From Micromonospora globbae (GTDB taxonomy: Bacteria > Actinomycetota > Actinomycetes > Mycobacteriales > Micromonosporaceae), in the NCBI RefSeq assembly GCF_003610785.1, contig NZ_RAQQ01000001.1:1-64000 (forward strand): 64,000 nucleotides of DNA, in the 5' to 3' direction. The notes beneath the pieces were generated by a model. It saw only the letters and a program-made list of their open reading frames with translations, was not told where the DNA came from and searched no databases. Shown one piece after another: positions 17,841 to 25,574 of the stretch; position 1 is the first letter of the stretch, and every line of letters starts with the position of its first letter. The translations under genes were made by a program, and so were the position numbers.

Positions 17841-18713
17841 ATGACCGCCGAACCCGCGGACGACACCCGGTCGCGGATCCTGCGCGCCGCGCTCGACCTC
17901 TTCGCCGAGCACGGCTACCAGCGCACCCCGCTGCGTCAGATCGCGGAGCGGCTGCGGTTGACCAAGGCCGCCATCCTCTACCACTTCCCGACCAAGGAGC
18001 ATCTGCTCACCGCCCTCGTCGAGCCGCTCCTGGCCGACCTGGAGCGGCTGCTGGACGCCGCCGAGCGCCTGCCGACCGAGCAGGCCCGCCAGGCGGTGCT
18101 GGAGGGCTGGGTCGACACGATGCTGACCCACCGTCGCCCGCTCGGCATGCTGTTCCACGACATCGCCCTGATCACCCGCGGCGACACGTTCCACCGTCTG
18201 ATGCGGATCGCCATGCGCGCCAACCACCTCATCGCCGGGCCGGAGGCCGGGCGCCGGGCACGGGTCCGGGCCGTGCAGGCCGTGGCCATGTGCAGCGACC
18301 CGGTCGTGTTCTTCGCCGACGTGCCCGACGAGGTGCTCCGCGCCGACATGCTCGACGGCGTACGCCGGCTGCTGGCCACGCCGGCCACCGACGCCGCGAC
18401 GGCCACCGACGCCGCGACGGTCGCGGACGCCGTGGCGAGCACCGGCCCGGCGCCGCGCACCGGCGCCACGGTCACCGGCGCCGCGGGGACCGGCGCGGCC
18501 GGGCGGATCGCGGCGGCCGGAGGGGGCGCGCCCACTCCACGGCGACGGCCCGGCCGGCCCCGCGCGCTGGGCCGCGAGCAGATCGCGGCGGCCCGGCGCA
18601 TGCACGAGGCGGGCACCCACTCGGTGGACGCGATAGCCACCACCCTGGGCGTCTCCCGGGCCACCGTCTACCGCTACCTGGACGAGTCGGCAACCAATAA
18701 CGAGACGGTTTAG
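17841..18713 (+). CDS. TetR-family regulator with an extra C-terminal helix-turn-helix domain
   Basis: 290 aa. Residues 10-60 are a TetR N-terminal HTH (TRSRILRAALDLFAEHGYQRTPLRQIAERLRL in parts, then AAILYHFPTKEHLL). A ligand-type helical domain follows to about 190. An Ala/Thr/Gly-rich linker (about 178-232, encoded by short degenerate repeats) leads to a second HTH, ALGREQIAAARRMHEAG...IATTLGVSRATVYRYL, of the resolvase/Hin type. Two DNA-binding domains in one TetR protein is unusual, although this architecture occurs in actinomycetes. TAGGCT (17828-17833) lies 7 nt before the ATG, suggesting leaderless translation. It probably represses the divergent ABC exporter. Confidence 0.85.
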   Translation: MTAEPADDTRSRILRAALDLFAEHGYQRTPLRQIAERLRLTKAAILYHFPTKEHLLTALVEPLLADLERLLDAAERLPTEQARQAVLEGWVDTMLTHRRPLGMLFHDIALITRGDTFHRLMRIAMRANHLIAGPEAGRRARVRAVQAVAMCSDPVVFFADVPDEVLRADMLDGVRRLLATPATDAATATDAATVADAVASTGPAPRTGATVTGAAGTGAAGRIAAAGGGAPTPRRRPGRPRALGREQIAAARRMHEAGTHSVDAIATTLGVSRATVYRYLDESATNNETV

Positions 18714-18730
18714 CGACAGTTCTGAGACGG

Positions 18731-19225
18731 TTACGAGGGACAGCCGGGGGGCTCGCCCCGGTCCGCCGACGTCCCGACCCGTTCCAGGGCCCGGGCCAGG
18801 CGGGCGAGGTCGATGCCCTCGAAGTGGTCGAGGAACCGCCGTCGGACGCTGGCCAGGTGACTCGGCCAGGACTCTTCGAGACGGGCGAAGCCGGCGTCGG
18901 TGAGGACGGCGTTCCACCCCCGCGCGTCCTCCTCGCTGCGCACCCGTCGCACCAGGCCCTGGCCCTCCAGTCGGCTGATGGTGCGCGTCATGCCGCTGAG
19001 CGAGAGGCGGCAGGCGGCGGCCAGCTCGCTCATCCGCATCTGCCGGCCGGGGGCCTCGGACAGGTGCATGAGCGCGAGGTACTCGGTGAGCGGCAGCTGG
19101 CGGTCACACACCATGTCCGTGTCGATCGCCCGGGGCAGGAGGTAGACGACCCGGAACAGGGCGCGGACCACGGCCTCCTCGTCGGCGTCGAGGGGCCGCA
19201 GGTGCTCCGGGGGCGTGACGGACAT
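18731..19225 (-). CDS. MarR-family transcriptional regulator
   Basis: 164 aa with a winged-helix core: QLPLTEYLALMHLSEAPGRQMRMSELA in parts, recognition helix LSLSGMTRTISRLEGQGLVRR, and wing SEEDARGWNAVLTDAG. It is divergent from an FMN reductase gene. A TTGCTT/AAGCAA palindrome lies between them on that gene's promoter. On its own strand TAGCAT lies 6 nt before the ATG, so its mRNA is probably leaderless. MarR-reductase pairs often sense quinones, diamide or phenolics; the actual inducer is not inferable. Confidence 0.88.
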   Translation of the reverse strand: MSVTPPEHLRPLDADEEAVVRALFRVVYLLPRAIDTDMVCDRQLPLTEYLALMHLSEAPGRQMRMSELAAACRLSLSGMTRTISRLEGQGLVRRVRSEEDARGWNAVLTDAGFARLEESWPSHLASVRRRFLDHFEGIDLARLARALERVGTSADRGEPPGCPS

Positions 19226-19294
19226 GCATCCATGCTAGTTGCGCCGCCGCCCGGCCCTCCCCCGCCGCTGTGACGGTGCCCATAGCCCGAATAA

Positions 19295-19310
19295 TTGCTT
19301 GACGAAGCAA
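19295..19310. promoter_or_regulatory. MarR-type operator on the FMN reductase promoter
   Basis: The inverted repeat TTGCTT-GACG-AAGCAA lies in a short AT-richer stretch. TTGCTT (19295-19300) can serve as a -35 with TAGCGT (19319-19324) as -10 at an 18-bp spacer, so binding here would block the reductase promoter. Confidence 0.6.
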
Positions 19311-19363
19311 ACGTTGTCTAGCGTGTCCGCGTCAGGCACCACTTCTGGAGAGGCACCACACGC

Positions 19364-19924
19364 ATGACCAGGATCGGCATCATCCTCGGCAGCACGCGAC
19401 CCGGCCGTAACGGCGAGGCCGTCGCCCGTTGGGTCCTCGAGCTCGCCAAGCAGCGCTCGGACGCCGAGTTCGAGCTCATCGACCTGCTCGACCACCCGCT
19501 GCCCCACCTCGACGAGGCGATCCCGCCGTCGTACGGGCAGTACGCCCAGCCGCACACCAAGCGCTGGGCCGAGACGATCGCCTCGTACGACGGGTTCGTG
19601 ATCGTCACCCCCGAGTACAACCACTCGACCTCGGGCGCCCTGAAGAACGCCATCGACTACCTCTACGCCGAGTGGAACAACAAGGCCGTCGGCTTCGTGA
19701 GCTACGGCTCCGTGGGCGGCGCCCGCGCCGTGGAGCACCTGCGGCTCATCGCCGGCGAGCTGCAGATGGCCGACGTGCGGGCCCAGGTCGCGCTGTCGCT
19801 CATGCACGACTTCGAGAACTACAGCGTCTTCAAGCCGAACCCCGGCCACGAGGGCGCCCTCCACACCATGCTCGACCAGGTCATCGCCTGGAGCGGTGCG
19901 CTGGCGCACCTGCGCAGGAACTGA
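19364..19924 (+). CDS. NADPH-dependent FMN reductase
   Basis: A 186-aa flavodoxin-like protein. Marks are IGIILGSTRPGRNGEAVARWV (phosphate-binding loop), DGFVIVTPEYNHSTSGALKNAIDYLY (flavin-site motif) and AVGFVSYGSVGGARAVEHLR. This is the YieF/ChrR/azoreductase-like group that reduces quinones, azo dyes or metals using NAD(P)H and FMN. It is monocistronic and probably derepressed when the divergent MarR protein senses its ligand. Physiological substrate unknown. Confidence 0.9.
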   Translation: MTRIGIILGSTRPGRNGEAVARWVLELAKQRSDAEFELIDLLDHPLPHLDEAIPPSYGQYAQPHTKRWAETIASYDGFVIVTPEYNHSTSGALKNAIDYLYAEWNNKAVGFVSYGSVGGARAVEHLRLIAGELQMADVRAQVALSLMHDFENYSVFKPNPGHEGALHTMLDQVIAWSGALAHLRRN

Positions 19925-19987
19925 ACGCACCTCGCAACGGTGGTGGCCGCGGGTCCTCCCCCGCGGCCACCGTCGTCGGCGGCCACC

Positions 19988-21781
19988 TCAGGCGGCCAGG
20001 GCGGCGTACCGGCCGTTGCGGCCCATGAGGCTGTCGTGGGTGCCCCGCTCGACGATCCGGCCGTGGTCGAGGACGGCGATCTGGTCCGCGCCGCGCACGG
20101 TGGAGAGCCGGTGGGCGATCGTGATGGTCGTCCGCCCCTCCGCGAGGGCGTCGAACGCCCGTTGCACGGCCCGCTCGGTCTCGGTGTCGAGCGCGCTGGT
20201 GGCCTCGTCGAGGATCAGCACGCGCGGGTCGCGCAGCAGCGTACGGGCGATGGCCAGCCGCTGCTTCTCGCCGCCCGAGAAGCGGTGGCCCCGCGACCCG
20301 ACGACCGTGTCGTACCCGTCGGGCAGGCCCACGATCACGTCGTGGATGTGGGCGGCGCGGGCCGCGGCCTCGATCTCCGCGTCGGTGGCGTCCGGCCGGG
20401 CGTAGCGCAGGTTCTCCCGCACCGTGGTGTGCAGCAGGTAGGTCTCCTGGCTCACCACCCCGACGATGGCGGCGAGGTCGGCCAGGCGCAGGTCGCGCAG
20501 GTCGACGCCGTCGATGGTGATCCGGCCGCTCGTCGGGTCGTGCAGCCGGCCGACCAGGGCGGCGAGGGTGCTCTTGCCCGATCCTGTCTCGCCGACCAGG
20601 GCCAGCCCGGTGCCGGCGGGCACGTCGAGGGTGACCCCGGCGACGGCCGCCGTGTCACTGCCCGGGTAGCGGTAGGTGACCTCCTCCAGGCGCAGGTGAC
20701 CGCGGACGCGGCGCGGGTCGATCCGGACCGGCCGCGCGGGCTCGGCCACCTCGACCGGCAGGTCCAGGTACTCGAAGATCCGGGCGAAGAGCGCGAGCGA
20801 CGAGGTCAGCGAGACACCCACGTTGAGCAGCTGCATCAGCGGGCGGAACAGCCCGTTCTGCAGCGTGGTGAACGCGACGAGGGTGCCGATGCTGAGACTG
20901 CCGGCGGTGCCGGGCAGGCCGGCGCCGAGGTAGATGAGCGCCGGGACGGCGGCGAACACGACGCTCATCGAGGCCATCCGCCAGCGGCCGGCGAGTTCGC
21001 TGCGCAGCTCCAGGTCGACCAGGCGGGAGGAGGAGGCGGTGAACCGCTCGATCAGCGCCGGCGCGGTGCCGAGCGTCTTGGCGAGCTGCACGCCGCTGAT
21101 CGACAGGCCCTCCTCGACGGTGACGTTGAGGTCGGCGAGTTCGCGCTGGCGGCGGGCCGTGACCTCCCGACGCAGCCGGGCGACCCGGCGGGTCAGCCAC
21201 ACGGCCGGCGGGAGGATGAGCAGCGAGACCAGGGACAGCCGCCAGGAGAGCGCGACCATGGCCACCACGGTGGCCACCACCGTCGTGAGGTTGGCGGCGA
21301 TCGACGTGGCGGTGGAGGTCACCACCGACTGCATGCCGCCGATGTCGTTGGTGATCCGGGACTGCACCTCGCCCGTGCGGGTGCGCGTGAAGAAGTTCAG
21401 CGACTGGCGTTGCAGGTGGGTGAACACGTCGGTGCGCAGGCGGTGCATGACCTCCTGACCGACCCGGGTCGAGATCCAGGTCTGCAGCACGCCGAGCACG
21501 GCGGTGACCGCGGCCACCGCCACCATCCCGACCACCAGCCAGACGAGCAGGGTCAGGTCGCGCTCGGGCAGGGCCCGGTCGATGACGTGTCGGAGCAGGA
21601 ACGGCGAGGCCATCGCGAGGACCGACGAGGCCACGATGATCGCGGTCACGGTGGCGAGCGCGGCCCGGTGCGGGGCGAAGAGTCCGGCGATGCGCCGCAG
21701 CGACACCTGCCGGGCCTGCGCCTTCTCCTCGGCGCTGACGGTACGGGGGCCGCGGTCGCGGCCGGTGGGGGTGGGTTCCAA
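19988..21781 (-). CDS. ABC exporter half-transporter (fused membrane and ATPase domains)
   Basis: About 597 aa from a TTG at 21781, chosen because GGAAGG lies just upstream. An in-frame ATG at 21838 would leave only 25 bp to the divergent MarR gene. Residues about 35-330 hold six membrane helices (ATVTAIIVASSVLAMASPFLLRHVID onward). The ATPase domain shows Walker A VGETGSGKST, the Q-loop, signature RFSGGEKQRLAIARTLL, Walker B VLILDEATSALD and H-loop ITIAHRLS. It should act as a homodimeric or heterodimeric multidrug/lipid-type exporter; no partner half is adjacent. It is probably repressed by the divergent MarR protein. Confidence 0.88.
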   Translation of the reverse strand: MEPTPTGRDRGPRTVSAEEKAQARQVSLRRIAGLFAPHRAALATVTAIIVASSVLAMASPFLLRHVIDRALPERDLTLLVWLVVGMVAVAAVTAVLGVLQTWISTRVGQEVMHRLRTDVFTHLQRQSLNFFTRTRTGEVQSRITNDIGGMQSVVTSTATSIAANLTTVVATVVAMVALSWRLSLVSLLILPPAVWLTRRVARLRREVTARRQRELADLNVTVEEGLSISGVQLAKTLGTAPALIERFTASSSRLVDLELRSELAGRWRMASMSVVFAAVPALIYLGAGLPGTAGSLSIGTLVAFTTLQNGLFRPLMQLLNVGVSLTSSLALFARIFEYLDLPVEVAEPARPVRIDPRRVRGHLRLEEVTYRYPGSDTAAVAGVTLDVPAGTGLALVGETGSGKSTLAALVGRLHDPTSGRITIDGVDLRDLRLADLAAIVGVVSQETYLLHTTVRENLRYARPDATDAEIEAAARAAHIHDVIVGLPDGYDTVVGSRGHRFSGGEKQRLAIARTLLRDPRVLILDEATSALDTETERAVQRAFDALAEGRTTITIAHRLSTVRGADQIAVLDHGRIVERGTHDSLMGRNGRYAALAA

Positions 21782-21812
21782 GAGCGGGCACCTTCCGACG
21801 GGGATCGATTCT

Positions 21813-21832
21813 GAGGTTACCTCATCATGAGG
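21813..21832. promoter_or_regulatory. overlapping palindromes between the MarR and ABC exporter genes
   Basis: GAGGTTACCTC (21813-21823, one central mismatch pair) overlaps the perfect repeat CCTCAT-C-ATGAGG (21820-21832). The region is AT-rich relative to its surroundings and sits between divergent starts, as expected for a MarR operator controlling both directions. Confidence 0.55.
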
Positions 21833-21863
21833 GAACAACCGTACTGGCTGTTACCGTATTCCG

Positions 21864-22286
21864 GTGAATGAGGCGCACGGCGACGACGAGACCCTGGCCG
21901 AGGCGTTCTGGGGGGTGGCCCGGCAGCTGCGGCAACGCACCCGGGAGGCGCTCGCGCCGTGGGACGTCACGCCCAGCCAGGCCCGGGCGCTCGGCGTCCT
22001 GGCCCGCCACGGGGTGCTGCGCCCCGGCGCGCTCGCCGAGCACCTGCGCATCGCCCCCCGCTCGGCCACCGAGGTGGTCGACGACCTGGAACGGCGCGGA
22101 CTGGCCGAACGCCGTCCCGACCCGAACGACCGGCGCGCCACGCTGGTGGCGCTCACCCCGGAGGGCGTACGCACCGGCGCCGCCATCCGGGCCGCCCGGC
22201 AGGCCGAGGCCGACCGGTTCTTCGCGGACCTCGACCCGGCCGACCGGGAGCAGCTCGCCCGCATCCTGCGCACGCTGCGCGGCTGA
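21864..22286 (+). CDS. MarR-family transcriptional regulator
   Basis: 140 aa: LAPWDVTPSQARALGVLARHGV in parts, recognition region LRIAPRSATEVVDDLERRGLAERR, and wing DPNDRRATLVALTPEG, the most typical MarR signature (DxRxxxxxLT). The GTG start lies 6 nt after TACCGT (21852-21857), so translation is probably leaderless. It is divergent from the ABC half-exporter and likely regulates it. Confidence 0.9.
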   Translation: MNEAHGDDETLAEAFWGVARQLRQRTREALAPWDVTPSQARALGVLARHGVLRPGALAEHLRIAPRSATEVVDDLERRGLAERRPDPNDRRATLVALTPEGVRTGAAIRAARQAEADRFFADLDPADREQLARILRTLRG

Positions 22287-22421
22287 CCCCACCCCCGTGC
22301 GGCCCGGGTTTGACCACCGACGGGCCGGGTAGCCGTGCGCGTCCGATGAACGGGACGGTGTGGGCCGACGGGAGGGCCGCGTGGTACGCCTGCTCAGCCG
22401 TGAGACCGGCGGCCGTCGCTG

Positions 22422-24206
22422 ATGTGCGGTATCGCCGGGGAGGCCCGGTTCGACGGGTCGACCCCCGATGACGCGGCGGTGACCCGGATGACCGAGGCGC
22501 TGCGCTCACGCGGCCCGGACGGCGAAGGGCTGTGGCGCGACGGGTGGGTGACCCTCGGGCACCGCCGGCTGACCATCATCGACCTGTCCGACGCCGGCGC
22601 CCAGCCCATGGTGCGCGAGGACCTGGGCCTCGCCCTCGTCTTCAACGGCTGCATCTACAACTATCCCCAGCTGCGCGAGGAACTGCGGGAGGCCGGCCAC
22701 ACCTTCCACTCCACCAGCGACACCGAGGTGATCCTGGTGGCGTACGCGCACTGGGGTGAACGGTTCGTCGACCACCTGGTCGGCATGTTCGCCATCGGGC
22801 TGGTCGACCGGGCGCGGCGGCGGCTGGTGCTGGTCCGCGACCGGCTCGGCATCAAGCCGCTCTACCTCGCCGAGACGCCGGGGCGGCTCCGGTTCGCGTC
22901 CACCCTGCCGGCGCTGCTGGGCGCGGGCGACGTGGACACCGGCATCGACCCCGTGGCGCTGCACCACTACCTCTCCTGGCACTCGATCGTGCCGGCGCCC
23001 CGGACGGTCCTGCGCGGGATCCGCAAGCTGCCACCGGCCACCATGCGGATCGTCGAGGCCGACGGGCGCCGCCGCGACGAGGTGTACTGGCAGCCCGACT
23101 ACGCGCGCGACCCGGCCGACGCCGGCATGGACGCCCGGGACTGGCAGGCCGCCGTCGGGGACGCGCTGCGCACCGCCGTACGCCGGCGGCTCGTCGCCGA
23201 CGTGCCGGTCGGCGTCCTGCTCTCCGGCGGGCTCGACTCCAGCCTCATCGTGGCGCTGCTCGCCGAGGCCGGGCAGGAGCACCTGCGGACGTTCAGCATC
23301 GGCTTCGACAGCCGGGGCGAGGAGGCCGGCGACGAGTTCACCTACTCGGACCTCGTCGCGCGGGCCTTCGACACCGACCACCAGCGGATCCGGCTCGCCG
23401 ACGACGACCTCGTGCCGGCCGTACGGCGCACCGTGCTGGCCATGACCGAGCCGATGGGCAGCCACGACGTCGTCGCCTTCCACCTCCTCTCCGAGCAGGT
23501 GGCCCGGCACGTCAAGGTGGCCCAGTCCGGGCAGGGCGCCGACGAGGTGTTCGCCGGCTACGGCTACCACCAGCCGCTGGCCGGGGCGTCCCGGGAGGCC
23601 GCCGGACCGGTGTTCACGGAGGCGTTCTTCGACCGCGACCACGCCGAGCTGAACCGCGTCGTCGGCCCGGCGTACGCGCTGGACCGCGACGCCAGCCGCG
23701 ACCTGCTCGACGAGCACCTGGCCGCGCCCGGGGCGCAGACGGCGCTGGACGCGGTGCTGCGGCTGGACACCCACCTGATGCTGCCCGACGACCCGGTCAA
23801 GCGGGTGGACAGCATGAGCATGGCGTGGGGGCTGGAGGTGCGCACGCCGTTCCTCGACCAGGACCTCGTGGCCCTCGCGGCCCGCTGCCCACCCGAGCAC
23901 AAGGTCGCCCAGGGCGGCAAGGGGGTGCTCAAGGAGGTGGCCCGGGAGGTGCTGCCGGCCGAGGTCATCGACCGGCCGAAGGGATACTTCCCGGTGCCGG
24001 CGCTGCGCAACGTCGACGGGCCGGTGCGGGAGCTGGTGGTCGAGGCGTTGCAGGCGCCCGAGGCCCGCGAGCGTGCCCTGTTCCGCCCCGAGTACGTGGC
24101 GGGGCTCCTCACCGAGCCGGACAGCGCCGAGGCCGCCGCCGGCAGCAACAAGCTCTGGCAGCTGGGCCTGCTGGAACTCTGGCTCCAGACGCACGGCGTG
24201 CGCTGA
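22422..24206 (+). CDS. N-acetylglutaminylglutamine amidotransferase-like asparagine synthase family protein
   Basis: 594 aa. MCGIAGEARFDG exposes the Cys2 nucleophile of the class II glutaminase, followed by RRLTIIDLS, VFNGCIYNYPQLREEL and GIKPLYLAETPGRLRFASTLPALL. The synthetase half has the PP-loop SGGLDSS near residue 268, FSIGFDSRG and KVAQSGQGADEVFAGY. The length, the NGCIYNYP and SGQGADEVFAGY wording and EPMGSHDVVAFHLLS match my recollection of the NAGGN amidotransferase (AsnO) branch rather than AsnB. AsnO amidates N-acetylglutaminylglutamine to give an osmoprotectant dipeptide. The synthetase gene normally beside it (ngg, GNAT plus ATP-grasp) is absent here. Sequencing the protein branch phylogenetically would decide between AsnO and a general AsnB. 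Confidence 0.75.
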   Translation: MCGIAGEARFDGSTPDDAAVTRMTEALRSRGPDGEGLWRDGWVTLGHRRLTIIDLSDAGAQPMVREDLGLALVFNGCIYNYPQLREELREAGHTFHSTSDTEVILVAYAHWGERFVDHLVGMFAIGLVDRARRRLVLVRDRLGIKPLYLAETPGRLRFASTLPALLGAGDVDTGIDPVALHHYLSWHSIVPAPRTVLRGIRKLPPATMRIVEADGRRRDEVYWQPDYARDPADAGMDARDWQAAVGDALRTAVRRRLVADVPVGVLLSGGLDSSLIVALLAEAGQEHLRTFSIGFDSRGEEAGDEFTYSDLVARAFDTDHQRIRLADDDLVPAVRRTVLAMTEPMGSHDVVAFHLLSEQVARHVKVAQSGQGADEVFAGYGYHQPLAGASREAAGPVFTEAFFDRDHAELNRVVGPAYALDRDASRDLLDEHLAAPGAQTALDAVLRLDTHLMLPDDPVKRVDSMSMAWGLEVRTPFLDQDLVALAARCPPEHKVAQGGKGVLKEVAREVLPAEVIDRPKGYFPVPALRNVDGPVRELVVEALQAPEARERALFRPEYVAGLLTEPDSAEAAAGSNKLWQLGLLELWLQTHGVR

Positions 24207-24220
24207 CGGCCGGGCGCCGG

Positions 24221-24319
24221 CGGCACGGCTCAGCCCGCGACCGTCCAGGCGCCGGGCGGCACGGCTCAGCCGGCGACCGTCCAGGCGCCGGGCGGCACGG
24301 CTCAGCCCGCGACCGTCCA
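24221..24319. repeat. 36-bp tandem repeat, about 2.75 copies, including the 3' end of the next gene
   Basis: Units start at 24221, 24257 and 24293 with the shared core CGGCACGGCTCAGCC. The last copy contains the stop codon and final codons (WTVAG) of the leftward carboxylate-amine ligase, so the array is a tandem duplication of that gene's 3' end. Confidence 0.85.
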
Positions 24320-25435
24320 GGCGGTCAGTTGGGCGAGCACGGCGCGCAGGTCACACGTCTCGTCGAGGATCCGGCGCTGCCGGGTGGCACCGGTGCCCTC
24401 CGCGCGCAGCCGGGTCAGCTGGTCCAGCACGTACCCGAGGTCGCCGTGGCGGACCAGCGCCGGCGACACCGTGGCGAACAGTTCGTCGACCAGCTCCCAG
24501 GCCGGCCGGGCGCCACCGCCCCGCAGGTCGATCAGGTCGCCCTCCAGGCCCTCGTGCGCGGCCCGCCAGTGGGCCGCGGAGACGAGGCAGTCGCGGATGG
24601 GCGCGGCGGGCACCCCGGCGCGGGCGTCGTCGAGGACGGTGGCCACGAGGGCCCGCAGCAGCGCGGCCACCAGCACGGTGTCGTCGACGGTCGGGCAGAC
24701 GTCCCCGACCCGGATCTCCACCGTCGGGTACGCCGCGGACGGCCGCGCGTACCAGTAGACCATCGCGTCGTCGAGCATCACGCCGGCGGCGATCAGCTCC
24801 TGCACCGTCCGGTCGTAGTCGTCGGCCGACGCGAAGTACGGGGTCGGGCCGAGGCTGGGCCAGCGTTCCAGCTGCATGGAGCGCCAACTGGCGTGCCCGG
24901 TGTCGTGGCAGTCGTGCAGCGGTGAGTTGGTGGCGATGGCGTGCACCACGGGCAGCCACGGCCGCAGGTGGTTGCACACCTGGACGGCCAGCTCGCGGTC
25001 CGGCACACCGACGTGCACGTGGCAGCCGCAGACGGCCGGGTCGTGCGCCACCGGCCCGTACCGCCGCGACATGGCGTGGTAGCGCGGTTTGTCCGGCACC
25101 GTCCGGTGCGGCTCGTGCATGGGGGTGGCGCCCACGGCGACCAGCCGGGCGCCGGCCGCCTCGGCCGCCGTGGCCGCGGCGCGCCGCAGCGCCACCAGGT
25201 GCGCGCGCAGCTCGGTCAGCTCGGTGCTCACCGGGGTGACCATCTCGACCATGCTGTGCCGGAACTCCTGCCGGCTCTGGTCCCGCGCCGGCCCGCGCAG
25301 CGCCGTGAGCACCCGCTGGGCCACCGGCAGGTTCTCCCCCGTCGCCGGGTCCAGCAGCAGGAACTCCTCCTCCACGCCGAGGGTCAGCGTGGCGAGGTCG
25401 GGCACCGCGGTGGCGATCGTCGGACGGTACGACAT
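24302..25435 (-). CDS. carboxylate-amine ligase (glutamate-cysteine ligase type 2, YbdK family)
   Basis: 377 aa. It begins MSYRPTIATAVPD, then LTLGVEEEFLLLDP (metal-binding Glu), RHSMVEMVTPVS, CGCHVHVGVPDRE and PTVEIRVGDVCPTVDD, all marks of the GCS2/YbdK family. These enzymes join an amino acid to glutamate (or a related carboxylate) using ATP; many have weak or unknown physiological substrates. It is convergent with the amidotransferase gene. Together the two could make an amidated or gamma-glutamyl dipeptide, but this is conjecture. No ergothioneine or mycothiol genes are adjacent. Confidence 0.85.
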   Translation of the reverse strand: MSYRPTIATAVPDLATLTLGVEEEFLLLDPATGENLPVAQRVLTALRGPARDQSRQEFRHSMVEMVTPVSTELTELRAHLVALRRAAATAAEAAGARLVAVGATPMHEPHRTVPDKPRYHAMSRRYGPVAHDPAVCGCHVHVGVPDRELAVQVCNHLRPWLPVVHAIATNSPLHDCHDTGHASWRSMQLERWPSLGPTPYFASADDYDRTVQELIAAGVMLDDAMVYWYARPSAAYPTVEIRVGDVCPTVDDTVLVAALLRALVATVLDDARAGVPAAPIRDCLVSAAHWRAAHEGLEGDLIDLRGGGARPAWELVDELFATVSPALVRHGDLGYVLDQLTRLRAEGTGATRQRRILDETCDLRAVLAQLTAWTVAG

Positions 25436-25523
25436 CCGTTTCGGCGTCCGTTCGTCGGGCGGCGCGCCGGGCGCCGCGCAGCCGGCGCGGGGGGTTTCCC
25501 ATCGGCCGCGCGGCCAAACACCG

Positions 25524-25560
25524 CGCGGCCCGGACCCCCGCTGCGGGGGTCCGGGCCGCG
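25524..25560. terminator. 17-bp stem hairpin after the RTX gene
   Basis: Arms of 17 nt (25524-25540 and 25544-25560) pair perfectly around a CTG loop, 15 bp downstream of the leftward RTX stop. It is the strongest terminator-like hairpin in this part of the window. Confidence 0.85.
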
Positions 25561-25574
25561 ACGTGCCGGTGCGG

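Noticed and set aside
15147..22286. A natural-product biosynthetic cluster around the exporters
   Set aside because: Exporters and regulators are present, but no PKS, NRPS, lanthipeptide or other core synthesis enzyme is encoded nearby.
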